Shown in pieces: positions 8,934 to 17,247 of a stretch of 64,000 nucleotides of DNA. A model generated the notes under the pieces. That model was not told the DNA's origin and did no database searches. It saw only the letters and a program-made list of their open reading frames with translations. The stretch is taken from contig CAZVZG010000002.1 of NCBI GenBank assembly GCA_964630785.1, forward strand, positions 146,348-210,347. Reading direction: 5' to 3'. Position 1 is the first letter of the stretch, and every line of letters begins with the position of its first letter. Origin of the DNA: JADLCX01 sp964630785. GTDB lineage: Bacteria; Planctomycetota; Phycisphaerae; Phycisphaerales; UBA1924. A program made the position numbers and the translations under genes.

Positions 8934-10745
8934 ATGCAGCATGGAGGCTTGAAGCAACCGCGGGATGGAGAGGGCCCGCGCGTGGACGGGGCCGATCCCC
9001 GGCGACTCTCGCCGCGGACCCGATGGTTTGCGGTGCTTCTGGGCTTGGTCGCGCTCGTGCCGGCCGCGATGGCGATCGTTCGCGGTTTGGACGTGGGCTG
9101 GACGGTCCCGATGGTTGCGGAGGCCGCGGCGTCGGTAGCCGTGGCCGTGTTGGCGATCGCGCTGGCCGCGGCGCTCGGTCGGTCGGTGAGCGGGTCGCCC
9201 CCGTTGCGTGATCGCGACAACCCCGCGGCCAACGAGCACGCGCGCCACGACGCCGAGGACGCGCTCCGCCTGAGCGAGCAGCGGTACCGCGCGATACTCG
9301 AGACGCAGACCGAGTACGTCTGCCGCTGGACTCCGGACAAGCGGCTGACGTACGTCAACGAGGCGTATTGCCGGTGCTTCGGCAAGACACGCGAAGAGCT
9401 GATCGGGCAGAGCTTCGAGCCCCTCATCACCGAGGAGGACCGGGGCGCAGTGCGCGACGCCTTGAGCGAGCTCACGCCGGACCACCCCTCTGCGACGGCC
9501 GAGCACCGCGTGCTCGCCCTCGACGGGTCGGTCCGCTGGCAGCGTTGGGCGAGCCGCGCGATCCTCGGCTCGGACGGACGCGTTGTTGAGTGTCAGTCGG
9601 TGGGCGTGGACATCACCGAGCTCAAGAACTCGGTGCTGGACTTGCGAGCCAGCATGAGCAGGTTCCAGGCGCTCGCCGAGCTTGCACCGGTGGCGATCTT
9701 CCAGACCGACGAGCACGGCGCGAATGTGTACGTCAACAAGCACTGGTCGCGTCTGACCGGGCTCTCCTGCGAGGAGGGGCTGGGGTACGGGTGGCGCCGC
9801 GCGATTCACCCGGACGACCTTCAGCGGGTGGCCGAGCTGTGGCGCAGCAGTTTCTCGAATGAAGGGCCGTTCTCGACCGAGCACCGGTACGTTCAGCCGG
9901 ACGGATCGATCGTTTGGGTGTACGCCGTGGCGATGCGCGTGAAGGACGGATCGGAGCGAGTGACGGGGGTCCTCGGGGCCGCGATGGATATCTCGGCCCT
10001 CAAGGCGACGCAGCAACGGCTCAACCAGAGTCTCGAGCACGCCAAACAGCTCGGCGAGCGGGAGCGCGCCATGCGTCGCGAGCTCGATCACCGGGTGCGC
10101 AACAACCTGGCCTCGCTGCTTGGGCTGATCCGGCTCTACGCGCGCTCGGACGACCCCGAGGCTCTCTCGAAGGTCGAGGGCAAGGTCCGCGCGATGAGCA
10201 AAGTGCACGACATGCTCGCCGGTGCGGAAGGGCGCGACGTCGAGGTCGTACAGATTGTCCGCAGGCTGGCGGCGCTGATCCTGGGAGATGCGGCGGCTCA
10301 CTGCGTCGAGATCGAGTCCGAGCACGGCGCCATCCCGCCCTCAAGGGCCTCGGCGCTGGCGATGATCGTGCAGGAACTGCTGACCAACAGCATCAAGCAC
10401 GGGGCGATGCGCGGCGCGAGCGACCCCCAGAACACGGGCCGAATCCGGGTTTGGTGGTCGTCGCTCGGTTCCGACAAAGGCTTCGAGTTCACGTGGCATG
10501 AACAGCTTGGCCCGTGCCAAGCCGGGAACCACGCCGGCCCGCGGGTTGTCAACGAACCCGCGACGTCGATCGCCGGGGCGGATGCCGGGATCGGGATGTC
10601 GCTCATCCGAGGCCTGGCCGAGTCGGAACTGCAAGGCCGCTGCCGGTTCGAGTTCGGACCCGACGGGCTTCGGTTCGAGCTTCATTCCACGGTTTGCTTG
10701 TGCAACGACAAATCCGGGCCCATACTCTGCGTTCCTCAGCCTTGA
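8934..10745 (+). CDS. Membrane PAS-PAS sensor histidine kinase (HisKA_2 type)
   Basis: A 603-residue sensor kinase. After a short polar N-terminus there are two membrane helices (about 31-50 and 57-80), leaving almost no periplasmic domain, then two PAS domains (about 113-235 and 245-360; 'RYRAILETQTEYVCRW', 'GRVVECQSVGVDITELK', 'VYVNKHWSRLTGL'). The dimerisation/phosphoacceptor box is 'ELDHRVRNNLASLLGL', the HisKA_2 signature, followed by an ATPase domain with the N-box 'IVQELLTNSIKHG'. The ATG at 8934 has AGGTG eight bases upstream. The next gene, 23 bases downstream, is an ANTAR response regulator; HisKA_2 kinases commonly pair with such RNA-binding regulators, so a two-gene signalling unit acting on transcription antitermination is likely. 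The signal is unknown. Confidence 0.88.
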   Translation: MQHGGLKQPRDGEGPRVDGADPRRLSPRTRWFAVLLGLVALVPAAMAIVRGLDVGWTVPMVAEAAASVAVAVLAIALAAALGRSVSGSPPLRDRDNPAANEHARHDAEDALRLSEQRYRAILETQTEYVCRWTPDKRLTYVNEAYCRCFGKTREELIGQSFEPLITEEDRGAVRDALSELTPDHPSATAEHRVLALDGSVRWQRWASRAILGSDGRVVECQSVGVDITELKNSVLDLRASMSRFQALAELAPVAIFQTDEHGANVYVNKHWSRLTGLSCEEGLGYGWRRAIHPDDLQRVAELWRSSFSNEGPFSTEHRYVQPDGSIVWVYAVAMRVKDGSERVTGVLGAAMDISALKATQQRLNQSLEHAKQLGERERAMRRELDHRVRNNLASLLGLIRLYARSDDPEALSKVEGKVRAMSKVHDMLAGAEGRDVEVVQIVRRLAALILGDAAAHCVEIESEHGAIPPSRASALAMIVQELLTNSIKHGAMRGASDPQNTGRIRVWWSSLGSDKGFEFTWHEQLGPCQAGNHAGPRVVNEPATSIAGADAGIGMSLIRGLAESELQGRCRFEFGPDGLRFELHSTVCLCNDKSGPILCVPQP

Positions 10746-10768
10746 TTCCGGCCCGTTCGGAGGACCGA

Positions 10769-11419
10769 ATGTCCGCGCCCCCCAGCCCCACAGTCTCCCC
10801 CATGCCCACGCCATCGGCTCCGGCCCGGAGCGCTTCGCTCGGTCGGCCCCGGCGAGTCCTGGTCGCCGACGACGAGCACCTCATCGCCGCCGATCTGACG
10901 TCCACGCTGGGCGAGTTGGGCTATGTCGTGGTGGGGCCGGTGGCGGACGGGCGCGCGGCCGTCGAACTCGCCCAGGTCGCCGCGCCGGACCTGGCCCTGC
11001 TCGACATCCAGATGCCGCGCTGCGACGGGTTGACCGCGGCTCGGCGCATCCGTGAGGACTTCAACATTCCCGTGGTGGTGCTCTCGGCGTATTCCGACGA
11101 AGAGTACGTCGAGTCGGCCAAATCGGCGGGTGTGTTCGGTTACTTGGTCAAGCCGGCGATGCCAAGCCAACTGCGCGTGGCGATCGACGTTGCGTGGTCG
11201 CGGCACCGGCGCGAGCTCGAAGCGTTCGACGCGGTCGCGCACCTCGAACGCAAGCTCGTCGATCGGCGCGTGATCGAACGGGCCAAGTGGGTCCTGGTGC
11301 AGCGGAAGCAGATCTCTGAGGAAGAAGCGCAGCGGACGCTGCAGCGACAGGCCCGCCAGACGCGCCGGAGGCTGGTCGAGATCGCCCAGCAGGTTGTGGA
11401 CGCGAGCGAGTTGCTGTAG
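10769..11419 (+). CDS. Response regulator with ANTAR RNA-binding output domain
   Basis: A 216-residue regulator. A Pro/Ser-rich leader of about 25 residues precedes a CheY-like receiver domain: acidic pair in 'LVADDEHLIA', phosphoacceptor Asp in 'LALLDIQMP', conserved Ser in 'VVVLSAYS' and Lys in 'YLVKPA'. The C-terminal helix bundle 'ERAKWVLVQRKQISEEEAQ' has the spacing of ANTAR domains, which bind paired hairpins in nascent RNA and prevent termination. The ATG at 10769 follows GGAGG with a five-base gap and lies just after the histidine kinase stop, so the two should be one transcript. Regulated targets are not apparent nearby. Confidence 0.9.
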   Translation: MSAPPSPTVSPMPTPSAPARSASLGRPRRVLVADDEHLIAADLTSTLGELGYVVVGPVADGRAAVELAQVAAPDLALLDIQMPRCDGLTAARRIREDFNIPVVVLSAYSDEEYVESAKSAGVFGYLVKPAMPSQLRVAIDVAWSRHRRELEAFDAVAHLERKLVDRRVIERAKWVLVQRKQISEEEAQRTLQRQARQTRRRLVEIAQQVVDASELL

Positions 11420-11472
11420 ACGTGCGGCGGCCATTCACGGTTCGCCGCCCTCCCTCCCCGCCCGCCCCCCGG

Positions 11473-13173
11473 CTATCGGATGAACCGCATCTTCCCGAAG
11501 TCCGGGATCGGCACCGTCCGCCAGTGCGGCGCGGGCCAATACACGAAGAACGCCTTGCCGAGCATCAGATCGCGCGGCACCACGCCCGGGTCGGGGCCGA
11601 ACTCGTACGACACCCACGGCTCGGGCTTGCCCCACAGCCGCCCGTCGAGGCTCTGCGGCGAGTTGTCGCCACAGCAGAAAAACTGATCGCCGTTGAGCAC
11701 CAGCGGGGCCGCGGGTGATGTGGCCAGGGCGGGGACGGGTTCGCGGGGCATGACCCCCGCCTGGTAATGCAGGTCGCGGTCGATGCCCACGCGGTAGAGG
11801 CGGAACGGCCCGCCCGAGAAGGCCCATCGCACGTCGGGCACTCGGTATAGGCGCGCGTCGGCGAGCGGGTTGATCTCGCTCGTCTTGCCGGACAGCAGTT
11901 GATTGAGCGAGCGCCCGGTGACGCCGTACACGCGGCGTGCCGGCGACCAGTCGTAGTCGTGGCGGGCGACCAGCACCCCGTCAACGAACAGCCGCAGCGA
12001 CTGGTCGCTGTGCCAGAACTCGATGTTGGTGACGCGCCCCTTGCTCAGCGGCGTGATCGTCCCGCTGGCCAGCGTCTCCCACTTCCCGAGCACGCCTGCC
12101 TCGCCGGCCTGCTCGCGCCAATCGAGCGTGGCCGTCGCGCCGTCGATCGAGGCCCGGAAGTCCATGCCGCGGGCGCGGACCCAAGCCTCGACGTGCGGTA
12201 CGCCGTCGCCGGTGGGTTCGATGCCCAGGTGCAGGCGCACGTCCGAGACGGGGAACCGGGCGCTGCCGCTCTGGAAGCCGCCCGCCGGCCCCTCGTCGTA
12301 TGCGTACCGGTCGTCAATCGCCCACGTGTCGTACCCGTTGCGGGAGTACGGTGCACGCCCGGCGAAGCGCTGCTTGTTCTGGTCGAAGAACAGTTCCGTG
12401 CGTTGGTCGCCGTTGCACGTGTAGGTGTTGGGCGCGAGGTCCCATTCGGCCGGGCGGTCGGTGTCCCACGGGCGGCTGACGCCGGACCCGTCGGGCGGCG
12501 CGTACGCGGAATCATAAACGGTCTGCCACACGGCCATCTGCTGCGTGTGCCCCTTGCGGGCGATCTGCCAGCCGTCCTGCTCCCACAGGCCCTTGCCGGG
12601 GTCGTCGGGGCCGTGGTTGGCCGGGCGCGCGAACACGTCGCCGTCCACCAGCGCGATCTCCTCGCCGGGCAGCCCGATCAACCGTTTGATGTAGTTCTGG
12701 CTGGGGTCGCTGTGCGGGTTCTTGAATACCACCACGTCGTAGCGCGAGGGCTCCATGACCGTGTAGAGATACTTGAGCACAAGGATGCGATCACCGGAGC
12801 GCAGCGGGATACGGGGGGGCGGGATGACCTCCTCGCCGGAGATCGGGTCGTGCACGACGATCGCCTGACCGCCCGGGCCGGTCTGCGTCGAGGAATAGGG
12901 CTGGTCATCCCACGGCCCGACGGCCCAGGAGTACCCGGTCGAAGGCCCGCGGAACTGCATGTGCCCGCCCAAGAGCGTGGGGGCCATCGAGCCGGTGGGG
13001 ATCACGAACGCCTCGACCACGAACCCGCGGAACACAAACGCCAGCGTGAACGCGATCACGATCGAGATGAGCGTGTCCTTGACGGACTCGGCGTGCGTCG
13101 GCGCGACACGCTGCGGGGCCGAGGTTGCACCGGCGGGGGCTGAGGAGGCTGAGGGTGTGGGTGTAGGGGTCAT
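11473..13173 (-). CDS. lepB: Signal peptidase I with large inserted domain
   Basis: A 566-residue S26 leader peptidase, about twice the usual size. One membrane helix (about 35-52) precedes the catalytic Ser62 in 'PTGSMAPTLLGG'; the general base is Lys163 in 'YIKRLIGLPGEEI'. The late box 'CGDNSPQSLDGR' (about residue 500) and a C-terminal 'GKAFFVYWP' complete the fold. Between Lys163 and the GDNS box lie about 330 residues, where typical enzymes have 60-100. The insert includes a segment that looks like a concanavalin-type beta-sandwich ('VEAWVRARGMDFRASIDG', 'LFVDGVLVARHDYDW'). It cleaves signal peptides at the outer face of the membrane. It lies 45 bases after ricT on the same strand. Confidence 0.9.
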   Translation of the reverse strand: MTPTPTPSASSAPAGATSAPQRVAPTHAESVKDTLISIVIAFTLAFVFRGFVVEAFVIPTGSMAPTLLGGHMQFRGPSTGYSWAVGPWDDQPYSSTQTGPGGQAIVVHDPISGEEVIPPPRIPLRSGDRILVLKYLYTVMEPSRYDVVVFKNPHSDPSQNYIKRLIGLPGEEIALVDGDVFARPANHGPDDPGKGLWEQDGWQIARKGHTQQMAVWQTVYDSAYAPPDGSGVSRPWDTDRPAEWDLAPNTYTCNGDQRTELFFDQNKQRFAGRAPYSRNGYDTWAIDDRYAYDEGPAGGFQSGSARFPVSDVRLHLGIEPTGDGVPHVEAWVRARGMDFRASIDGATATLDWREQAGEAGVLGKWETLASGTITPLSKGRVTNIEFWHSDQSLRLFVDGVLVARHDYDWSPARRVYGVTGRSLNQLLSGKTSEINPLADARLYRVPDVRWAFSGGPFRLYRVGIDRDLHYQAGVMPREPVPALATSPAAPLVLNGDQFFCCGDNSPQSLDGRLWGKPEPWVSYEFGPDPGVVPRDLMLGKAFFVYWPAPHWRTVPIPDFGKMRFIR

Positions 13174-13218
13174 GGACGGCGGAGTGTACGACGAGCGCGA
13201 GCGTGGACGACGCCTCAA

Positions 13219-14868
13219 CTATGACTGAGACGACGACGAACCATCGCCGGGTCCGCCCTGCTCGCCACCGCCACCACCACCACCACCACCACCACCACCG
13301 CCACCGCCACCGCCCCGGCCGCGCCTTCGTCGTCGGCGGCGACCGCCACCCTCGCGTCGCGGACCCTCGTCGGGTCCGCTCGCCCGGGGCGAACCGCCAT
13401 CGTCGGATAGAGGCAGGTCTGGGCCGCGAGGTTCATCTCCCGTCGGACCTTGCGCGTTGGCGGGCGGAGCGCCGCCCACTCGATCATCGGTACGGCGCGG
13501 CCCGTTTCCCCCTCCGCTTCCGCCTCCCCCTCTTCCCCCTCGATCGCCGCGCCCGCGCCTGCGCCGCCGATCGCCGCGGTCATCACCGCCGCGCCCGTCG
13601 CGCTCGCGCCGCGCCGGCACCGGGCCGCCGTCGCCGACGTCCGTCTCGATGTCGTCGAGATTGATCTCCTCGTCCGCGGCGTCCGCCGGGCCGTCGAAGT
13701 CGTCCCGGGCTGGTCGAGAGGCCGGAGGCGGGCCTTCCGATCGGGATGGGAGATCCGAAGGTCCGCTCGGCCTGGCCTCGCGAGCCGGGCCGCCGGGCGT
13801 GCGTGCCGGCGTTCCACCCCGGCCCGAGTAGGGAGGGCGGGGCGCGGAGGGGGAGGGAGGGCGGCCGCGTCCGTCCCGCTCGTCCATCGACGGCGCCGGC
13901 GGAACGGGCGGCGCGGGGTTGTTCGGGCCGGCCGGTTCGAGGTCCTCAACCGGCAGGGCGACCCGTTCGCCGTCGTGGTCGAGCATCACCAGCACCAACT
14001 GCGTGAGGATCTGCGAGTCGAGCACCGTCGCCCAGCCGTCGGGCGTCTTGACGCGCGATTTTTTCCGCGGCAGGCGGGCCCGCAACTGGTCGTAGGTCTC
14101 GTCTTCGTAGCGGAGACAGCACATCAGCCTGCCGCAGCGCCCGGAGATCTTCAGCGGGTCGAGCGTGGCCTTCTGGATCTTGGCCGACTTCATGCTGATG
14201 GGCTTGAGGACTTTGAGGAACTGCTTGCAGCAGCAGTGCTGGCCGCAACGCTCGTAGTCGGCGACGAGCCGGGCCTCGTCGCGGGCGCCGACCTGTCGCA
14301 TCTCGATGCGGGTGTGGTGGATCGCGGCGAGCTCGGCGACCAGGTCGCGGAAGTCCACACGGTCCTCGCCGGTGAAGTAGAACGTGAGCTTTTCGCCGCC
14401 GAGGATGGGTTCGGAGTCGACGACCTTCATCTTCAGGCCCATCCGCTCGGCCATCGCCCGCGTGGAGCGCGTGAGCTGCGGGCGCGATTCGTCGATCCGG
14501 GCCTGGGCGTTGAGGTCCTCGGGCGCGGCGATCCGCAGCACGCGCCCCTGCATCGAGAAGAACGGGTACTCGCGCCCGCCCGAGTTCTCGATGTACTGCA
14601 GCATCTCCTGGCGGGTGACGCTCTTGGAGCATCCCGCATTGGGGCACGTGCTCGTGAGCATCTCGCCCAGCTCGGTGCCGCGGTGCGTCTTGACGACTAG
14701 CTTGGACCCGCACCCGGGCTTGGCGTCGCCGGAGTACGGAAACTCGCCGACCATCTTCATGACGCCGAAACGGACCACGATCGAGGACGGCGGCTTGAGC
14801 CGCTCGTAGGTCTCACGGTCCTGTTCGGCCAGGTCGGCCTCGAACTGAGGCAGCGGGTGGATAGGCAT
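13219..14868 (-). CDS. ricT: RicT/YaaT-like PSP1-domain protein with Gly/Arg-rich tail
   Basis: A 549-residue protein whose first 310 residues match the PSP1 C-terminal domain family (RicT/YaaT), including the metal-binding cysteines 'CGQHCCCKQFL' and 'SGRCGRLMCCLRYE'. In Bacillus, RicT with RicA and RicF forms an Fe-S complex that affects RNase Y, competence and sporulation; here the role is inferred only. The last 230 residues are a low-complexity Pro/Arg/Gly tail ending in a run of about 16 glycines and 'GDGSSSSQS', unlike ordinary members. The N-terminal extension before the PSP1 core ('VVVRFGVMKMVGEF' region) is also present. Start ATG at 14868 lacks a clear ribosome site. lepB follows. 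Confidence 0.82.
   Translation of the reverse strand: MPIHPLPQFEADLAEQDRETYERLKPPSSIVVRFGVMKMVGEFPYSGDAKPGCGSKLVVKTHRGTELGEMLTSTCPNAGCSKSVTRQEMLQYIENSGGREYPFFSMQGRVLRIAAPEDLNAQARIDESRPQLTRSTRAMAERMGLKMKVVDSEPILGGEKLTFYFTGEDRVDFRDLVAELAAIHHTRIEMRQVGARDEARLVADYERCGQHCCCKQFLKVLKPISMKSAKIQKATLDPLKISGRCGRLMCCLRYEDETYDQLRARLPRKKSRVKTPDGWATVLDSQILTQLVLVMLDHDGERVALPVEDLEPAGPNNPAPPVPPAPSMDERDGRGRPPSPSAPRPPYSGRGGTPARTPGGPAREARPSGPSDLPSRSEGPPPASRPARDDFDGPADAADEEINLDDIETDVGDGGPVPARRERDGRGGDDRGDRRRRRGRGDRGGRGGGGSGGGNGPRRTDDRVGGAPPANAQGPTGDEPRGPDLPLSDDGGSPRASGPDEGPRREGGGRRRRRRRGRGGGGGGGGGGGGGGGGGEQGGPGDGSSSSQS
13262..13316. repeat. Short tandem (CCACCN) tract encoding polyglycine
   Basis: A run of CCACCA/CCGCCA units that, on the minus strand, codes for the uninterrupted glycine stretch near the ricT C-terminus. 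Such tracts are prone to slippage, so the length may vary between strains. Confidence 0.8.
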
Positions 14869-15317
14869 GGGTCGTGTGCGCTCTGCTGGAGAGAATGCAA
14901 ACCGCGGACGCGGATTTGGCCACGGATCAACACGGATTCACACGGATCAGAATGGATTGGGTGTTGGCCGTCGGACCACCAACCAACACGGCTTTGGATC
15001 CGTGCGTATCCGTGTCCATCCGTGGCTGATCTTGATCCGCGTCCATCCGCGGCCATCTCACTCGCGGCGTGCTTCTCTGGGGTCAACGGGTACAGAACGC
15101 CGGCGTAGGGTTCTTCCCGACGGCGAGCCGGCCGCGACGTCGGTCCAAGGCGCACAAGACACCCAACGATACGCCGCGGGGCGGGGACGAGGCCGGGCCA
15201 AATCAGGCCGCAGATTGCGCAGATGGACGCAGATCAAGTTCGGCTTCTTGCCTCTATCTGCGTCCATCTGCGCAATCTTCGGCCTGTCTTGATCCGCGTT
15301 TATCCGCGGCCAAATCG
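14869..15317. repeat. Intergenic block of 'cacggat' and 'gcagatggacgcagat' repeats
   Basis: No gene is visible in this 449-base stretch. It holds two kinds of repeat. First, imperfect copies of a 'cacggat(c/t)' unit on one strand at about 14,902-14,950, and the inverse ('atccgtg', 'atccgcg') at about 14,995-15,053. Second, a long hairpin: 15,204-15,234 pairs with 15,256-15,286 over 31 bases with one mismatch, the inner 23 (15,212-15,234 with 15,256-15,278) being exact, around a 21-base loop. The right arm runs on into 'gatccgcgtttatccgcggcc'. These look like dispersed, structured repeats rather than regulatory DNA. Confidence 0.75.
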
Positions 15318-15677
15318 CTACGGCCGAGCGCGTCCCGCGCCGATCCGCTGGCCGATGCTGAACAAGGCCGGCAGGTCGTACCGCTTGAGCAGTTCGAGCT
15401 GCTTCTGGTTGAGGATGCGGTAGACGAAAATCTGTTCGCCGCGACCGTCCACCACCATGAGGAGGTCTTCGCTGCTCTGGGTGGCGAAGGTGAGCGTGGT
15501 GTAGTCGCCGACCTGGCTGACCACGTCGGCCCGGGCGGTGGCGAGGTGGCCCGAGGCCAGCCGGCCGCTCTGCACGATGAGCAGGCCGATGAGGATGAAC
15601 GCGGAGAACCACAGCAGCGCGTTGGACGAGAAGCGAGCACCGCGGGGCGGGAGCGTTTCGGGGTTGGGCGTGTTCAT
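15318..15677 (-). CDS. Small membrane-anchored protein, unknown (third of a trio)
   Basis: A 119-residue protein with one membrane helix at about 22-38 ('LLWFSAFILIGLLIVQSG') and a soluble C-terminal part with short beta-like strands ('DLLMVVDGRGEQIFVYRIL'). The ATG at 15677 is supported by GGAGGAG seven bases upstream. The architecture (helix, then a 'xxVVDxxxxxIFVYxxx' strand pair) resembles the 113-residue protein just upstream, so the two may be distant paralogues. It is the last gene of a three-gene minus-strand group, 17 bases after its neighbour. No family recognised; a membrane-tethered accessory role is a guess. Confidence 0.6.
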   Translation of the reverse strand: MNTPNPETLPPRGARFSSNALLWFSAFILIGLLIVQSGRLASGHLATARADVVSQVGDYTTLTFATQSSEDLLMVVDGRGEQIFVYRILNQKQLELLKRYDLPALFSIGQRIGAGRARP

Positions 15678-15694
15678 GCGTGCTCCTCCGGCGT

Positions 15695-16036
15695 TCAGCG
15701 TCCGGGCTTGAGCTGGGCGTCGTCGCTCAGCTTGCGGTGACCGATGACCTCGATCTCGTTGCGGCTGCGATCCCACGAGAGCGCGATGAGCTCCTGATTG
15801 GCCGCGTCGAGCACGTAGATCGCGTTGGTCGTTCCGCCCTGATAGCGACCGGAGACAACGGTGTACTCACCCCGGGGGCGAGGAGCGGGGGCGGCGGCGC
15901 CGGGTTGCGCGCCGGCATCCACGCTCGTCAGGATGGTGACGACGCCGAGCATCAGCAGCAGGGCGATGTTGAGCCCGATGAGCCGCTGTCGCGCGCGCCC
16001 GGCAAGGGCCGGAGGTGGGGGGGGGGCATTCTGCAT
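15695..16036 (-). CDS. Small membrane-anchored protein, unknown (second of a trio)
   Basis: A 113-residue protein: a Pro-rich start, one membrane helix at about 20-40 ('LIGLNIALLLMLGVVTIL'), an Ala/Pro-rich spacer, then a compact region ('YVLDAANQELIALSWD', 'IEVIGHRKLSDD') like one blade of a beta-propeller. The ATG at 16036 has GGAGG five bases upstream; an upstream TTG in frame is less likely. It sits between two other small membrane genes and probably shares their transcript. Not assigned to a family. Confidence 0.62.
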   Translation of the reverse strand: MQNAPPPPPALAGRARQRLIGLNIALLLMLGVVTILTSVDAGAQPGAAAPAPRPRGEYTVVSGRYQGGTTNAIYVLDAANQELIALSWDRSRNEIEVIGHRKLSDDAQLKPGR

Positions 16037-16087
16037 GGGGACCTCCAAAGAGACGGAGGGGCGAGGGGGGAGGGGGGAGGGGGACGG

Positions 16088-16342
16088 TCAGTCCTGGTGG
16101 CCGCGTTTGCTGGGGATCAGGCCCGAGCCCAGCACCAGTGCGCCCGCGCCGATGCCCACGAGCATCGAGAGGATGGGTGACCAGCTTGATCCCGATGTGG
16201 GCGGCGTGGGCGGCTTGAGCGGCTCCTCCTTCTTGTTGCTGCTCTGACCGAGCGCAACGCCGGCGCACAGGAGCGAGGCGGCGAGCACGGCCGCGGGTCG
16301 GGCCAGCCTGCGGAGACGCGACGAGGGGAGGTGGATGGGCAT
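16088..16342 (-). CDS. Small exported or membrane protein, unknown (first of a trio)
   Basis: An 84-residue protein with a signal-peptide-like start ('AAVLAASLLCAGVALGQ'), a Lys/Pro-rich linker and a second hydrophobic segment ('ILSMLVGIGAGALVLGSGL') followed by a basic end. This gives either two membrane helices or a secreted protein with a C-terminal anchor. The ATG at 16342 has AGGA about eight bases upstream. It leads the group of three small minus-strand genes. No homologous family is recognised. Confidence 0.58.
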   Translation of the reverse strand: MPIHLPSSRLRRLARPAAVLAASLLCAGVALGQSSNKKEEPLKPPTPPTSGSSWSPILSMLVGIGAGALVLGSGLIPSKRGHQD

Positions 16343-16418
16343 CGGGCGATCCTAGGGGCGGACGGGGGTGGAAAAGGCGGAATCGTGGTGGGGGGGAGGG
16401 GGGGTGGGGGGTGGGGGG

Positions 16419-17090
16419 TTAGAAACGCGGCCCGAGCGGTTCCAGCGCGGGTTCGACGGGGCCGGGATCGCGGGCGCACGCGGCCAAGCATCCGGGGCCG
16501 AAGAGCGTGGCCGGCGCCGCTTCCACGAGCGGCGCGAAAGGCTGGCTGATGATCTCGAACGCGCCCCGCGGCACGTGGACGGTGCGCCAGCGCGGGCTGC
16601 GGGGTTTCATCGCCCGCACGTATTCGTCCAGCCGAACCGATCGGAGAGCGTACCAGACGCCTTTGTGCTCAAAGACCTCCTGGAACAGCGCGTCGGGCGG
16701 CTGGGCGTCGCACCAATAAATGAACACGAACGCGGCCTCGAACCCCGGGCCGAAGAGTTCCTGCCAGCGGGTCAGCGAGGCGATGTCGTCCTCGGTGACC
16801 CACGTCTCCAGCCGACCGACGCGCACGGCGGCCCGGGCGGGGTCGTCGATCGACGCGCGGCCGCGACCGTGGGCGATCCGCCGCCCCTTGATGTCGATGA
16901 GCAGGTTGGCGTTGCGTCCGTAGACGACGAAGTCGAACGACTTGAGGGCCGCGTTCTCGCCCTCGTCGGTTTGGAGGCGGGCCCCCACGGGGAGGAGCGC
17001 CTTGCGGGCCTCGTCCACGGCCACATAAGGAATGCGCCCGCGCCGGAGGTATTCCTCGAAGGCCCGCTCATAGTGGTGGCGGCGCTGCAT
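16419..17090 (-). CDS. HYExAFE-family protein (nuclease-like fold)
   Basis: A 223-residue protein starting 'MQRRHHYERAFEEYL', which carries the HYExAFE motif that names a planctomycete protein family of unknown function. The segment 'SFDFVVYGRNANLLIDIKGR' has the D-(x)n-(D/E)xK arrangement of PD-(D/E)XK nucleases, so a nuclease-like fold is plausible. The start at 17,090 is chosen because the motif lies at the extreme N-terminus in this family; the open frame continues 35 codons upstream with no better start. Gene ends 76 bases from the small membrane trio on the same strand, and is divergent from the ABC ATPase gene. Role unknown. Confidence 0.72.
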   Translation of the reverse strand: MQRRHHYERAFEEYLRRGRIPYVAVDEARKALLPVGARLQTDEGENAALKSFDFVVYGRNANLLIDIKGRRIAHGRGRASIDDPARAAVRVGRLETWVTEDDIASLTRWQELFGPGFEAAFVFIYWCDAQPPDALFQEVFEHKGVWYALRSVRLDEYVRAMKPRSPRWRTVHVPRGAFEIISQPFAPLVEAAPATLFGPGCLAACARDPGPVEPALEPLGPRF

Positions 17091-17247
17091 CGACCCAGCG
17101 TACCGGTGTTCGGGCGGTCCGTGCAAGGACGGGCATGGACCGTGCGGATTCTCACGGGTCACCGCTGCGGCCTCGGCCGATCCGGGCCTGTCCACCGTCC
17201 ACCTGCGCCCGGATCGTCCCTCGCTGGTGCCCGGCTACGCTCGAACG

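Noticed and set aside
13262..13316. CRISPR-like short repeats
   Set aside because: A simple CCACCN tandem tract inside a coding region, with no spacers. I see no CRISPR array in the window.
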